This document shows positions 62,199-64,000 of a stretch of 64,000 bases of DNA, piece after piece. How positions within the stretch are numbered: position 1 is the stretch's first letter; each line of letters opens with the position of its first letter. Source of the DNA: an uncultured Colwellia sp. (GTDB lineage: Bacteria > Pseudomonadota > Gammaproteobacteria > Enterobacterales > Alteromonadaceae); the NCBI GenBank assembly GCA_913058395.1, contig CAJXQI010000008.1, positions 124,001 through 188,000 of the forward strand. Reading direction: 5' to 3'. A program made the translations under genes and the position numbers. The notes beneath the pieces are model-generated. The model was not told the DNA's origin. It saw only the letters and a program-made list of their open reading frames with translations, and did not search any database.

Positions 62199-64000
62199 TT
62201 AAGTCATGTCATTAAACGGGTTGTTTTTTGGTAGTTGAATTTTATTAGCAAATCCCGTAACACCGATATCTTCTGTCGACAAGGTAATATCATCATCCAT
62301 TAATGTACCATCACCAAAACGGTAAATAAGCTGAAATTCACCATTATTAGCTTGCTCTTGATATGTCGCTCTGGCTTGTTCAACCGCTACCGTTTTTTCT
62401 TGATAGCTTGCCATCTTATCTTTACCATGACGCTTTTCCATCATCGACAAAGTAACATCAGGAGAAAGCAACGTTGCCGTGGCATTATTACCGCCAAAAC
62501 CTTTTGAGTTAATAAAAGCGACATCCATGTTATGACAATCCCAATGCTCGGTAGCAATGTTCAAACGTTCATTATGCACATCATCAGCAACTTTTTTAAT
62601 GGTAGTGATACCTGGCATAATATTATGAGCAAAAATGCCTAAAGCCATGGCTACCTGATCACCACTAGCTGGACCAATCGTATGACCAACATAAGCTTTA
62701 GGCGCAGCTACTGGCCAATTGTTAATATCAAAACTTTCAGCGATGCGATGATAAATTAATGATTCTGTCACGCGATTTTGCGGTGTACTTGAACCATGCG
62801 CTAAAATAAAGCTGCGTTGTTGTATTGATTCTTCACCAACAATAGCTGCTGCTAATGCAACAGACTTCGCCATAGTAATATAGTTACCTGGGCCCGGTGC
62901 GGTAATAGACTTTTTAATGCCATCGGCATTGGTATACACATCAGCAACTGAACCTAAAACATTTACACCTAATTCAAGTGCTAAAGCATCGTCCATCAAA
63001 ATAATAAATTGCGCAGCTTCGCCAATAGTGAAACCACAGTTATCACCAAAAGGACGACTGGTATTACGATGGTCAGCAATACCGTTGCCATCTAACTTTT
63101 TCAAGCCTTCTTCATTGGCTAGCGCGCTCATATTACCAAAGCCTTCAACCACTTCAGGTGTAATCGCACAATCATTACTACCAACAATCGCTAAACGAAT
63201 TCGACCGGCTTGAATATCTTGCACAGCAGCTTTTAAGTTATATAAAAAAGTTGCACAGGCACCTGTTGAAGTAAATGTTGTACCCACATTACCCGTTACA
63301 TAAGCATTAACAAAATCTGTTGGCATGGTGTTTAAGCCAAGTGCTAAATTTTTCGTCGATACACGTTCGCCTTTAAGGCGGTTTTGCATCATACCACCTA
63401 CGCCTTCAGCTTGGGTTTGGCCAAAAACTGAAGCGGAATAAGTACCAATTTCATCAGGGCTTACTTTATCAGCAATCTCATTCCAGCTATAACCAGTTGA
63501 ATGAATGGCATCTGCAGCACCAAATATAGTTGCTTGTAAACCGCGTGGTTGGTAACGGCTGTTATACATACTAGCCGGTTTAAAGCCGGTCGGTAGTTGT
63601 CCTGCGGCTTTAATCGGGTTATCACGCGTGGAGTCATGCTTAACTTCAATTTCGCCCGCAATTTCAACACGTACACGTTTTTCTTCTAACTCAGTCACTT
63701 TCCATGTACGAGGTAAAGGCTTAGGCAAGTCACGTGCACGGGTTTCAAAAGTAATGCCTTGGTCGCCAACATCCATAGTCAATTTTTGCTGCCATGGCGT
63801 TGCATCAGGATCAAAATGTTCATTTTCAATTTTACGGATTAAGGTACCCGCTAAAATTTCTTCACCAAATTGCTGTTCAACATCGGCTTTATCAACAACA
63901 TTACCATCTTGATCAACAAGCTTGCCGTCTTGGCTAGTTAATAAGTTCATCAAAGTGGCTAAGCCAACGAAAGTTTCCTGACGCGCTTCAGCATTTAGTT
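62199..64000 (-). CDS. fabY: Beta-ketoacyl-ACP synthase FabY, N-terminus beyond the window
   Basis: The ketosynthase starts fatty acid synthesis by condensing acetyl-CoA with malonyl-ACP in Pseudomonas, replacing FabH. Visible are the catalytic cysteine in TSTGACATFLYNLKAAV and the histidines in ILAHGSSTPQNRVTES and AYVGHTIGPASGDQ. About 600 residues lie in the window. The frame stays open to the right edge and reads AEARQETFVGLATLMNLL, which matches FabY upstream of the internal TTG/ATG at 63953/63950, so the true start is outside (the family is ~634 residues). Confidence 0.9.
   Translation of the reverse strand, partial: LNAEARQETFVGLATLMNLLTSQDGKLVDQDGNVVDKADVEQQFGEEILAGTLIRKIENEHFDPDATPWQQKLTMDVGDQGITFETRARDLPKPLPRTWKVTELEEKRVRVEIAGEIEVKHDSTRDNPIKAAGQLPTGFKPASMYNSRYQPRGLQATIFGAADAIHSTGYSWNEIADKVSPDEIGTYSASVFGQTQAEGVGGMMQNRLKGERVSTKNLALGLNTMPTDFVNAYVTGNVGTTFTSTGACATFLYNLKAAVQDIQAGRIRLAIVGSNDCAITPEVVEGFGNMSALANEEGLKKLDGNGIADHRNTSRPFGDNCGFTIGEAAQFIILMDDALALELGVNVLGSVADVYTNADGIKKSITAPGPGNYITMAKSVALAAAIVGEESIQQRSFILAHGSSTPQNRVTESLIYHRIAESFDINNWPVAAPKAYVGHTIGPASGDQVAMALGIFAHNIMPGITTIKKVADDVHNERLNIATEHWDCHNMDVAFINSKGFGGNNATATLLSPDVTLSMMEKRHGKDKMASYQEKTVAVEQARATYQEQANNGEFQLIYRFGDGTLMDDDITLSTEDIGVTGFANKIQLPKNNPFNDMT

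Overview
The window reads as a stretch of core chromosome from a low-GC marine gammaproteobacterium of the Alteromonadales, most likely near Colwellia or Thalassotalea. This is inferred from the AT-rich codon use, the conserved mla/yrb/lpt/rpoN order, a FabY-type ketosynthase, and a free-standing HptA-like phosphotransfer protein beside arcA. I saw no prophage, insertion sequence, CRISPR array, rRNA or tRNA. Nearly all of the sequence is coding, and several short starts are TTG or GTG.

Layout. 0.2-4.6 kb: an RND efflux pump pair (minus strand). 4.7-6.6 kb: a metallo-beta-lactamase-fold hydrolase divergent from a TetR regulator, with two operator-like palindromes between them. 6.7-13.5 kb: erpA, a membrane coiled-coil protein, a ClC transporter coupled to hemJ, a periplasmic binding protein, pyrB and hemL. 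13.6-18.7 kb (minus): sspB-sspA, the cytochrome bc1 operon petABC, and rplM-rpsI. 18.9-24.4 kb: an unrecognised exported protein, zapE, zapG, and the proteases degQ and degS.

24.5-37.4 kb is the envelope locus: murA-ibaG-mlaBCDEF on the minus strand, divergent from yrbG-kdsD-kdsC-lptC-lptA-lptB-rpoN-hpf-ptsN-rapZ-ptsO. These genes link phospholipid transport, Kdo and LPS export, sigma-54 and the nitrogen PTS. mgtE, pmbA and yjgA follow.

41.3-46.1 kb is the most unusual part. A dapA-dapD-lysA operon lies behind a well-formed lysine riboswitch that carries mutually exclusive antiterminator and terminator hairpins. It is followed by a zinc desuccinylase/aspartoacylase-family gene. The lysA-desuccinylase junction has been tandemly copied with a period of exactly 117 bp, leaving two tiny chimeric reading frames that each join the desuccinylase N-terminus to the lysA C-terminus.

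46.1-52.9 kb: a double DsbA-fold protein, rsmC, a sensor kinase, arcA with a convergent HptA-like gene, and folE2. 53.6-64 kb: gltB-gltD glutamate synthase, a diguanylate cyclase, and a fabY ketosynthase that runs off the right edge of the window.
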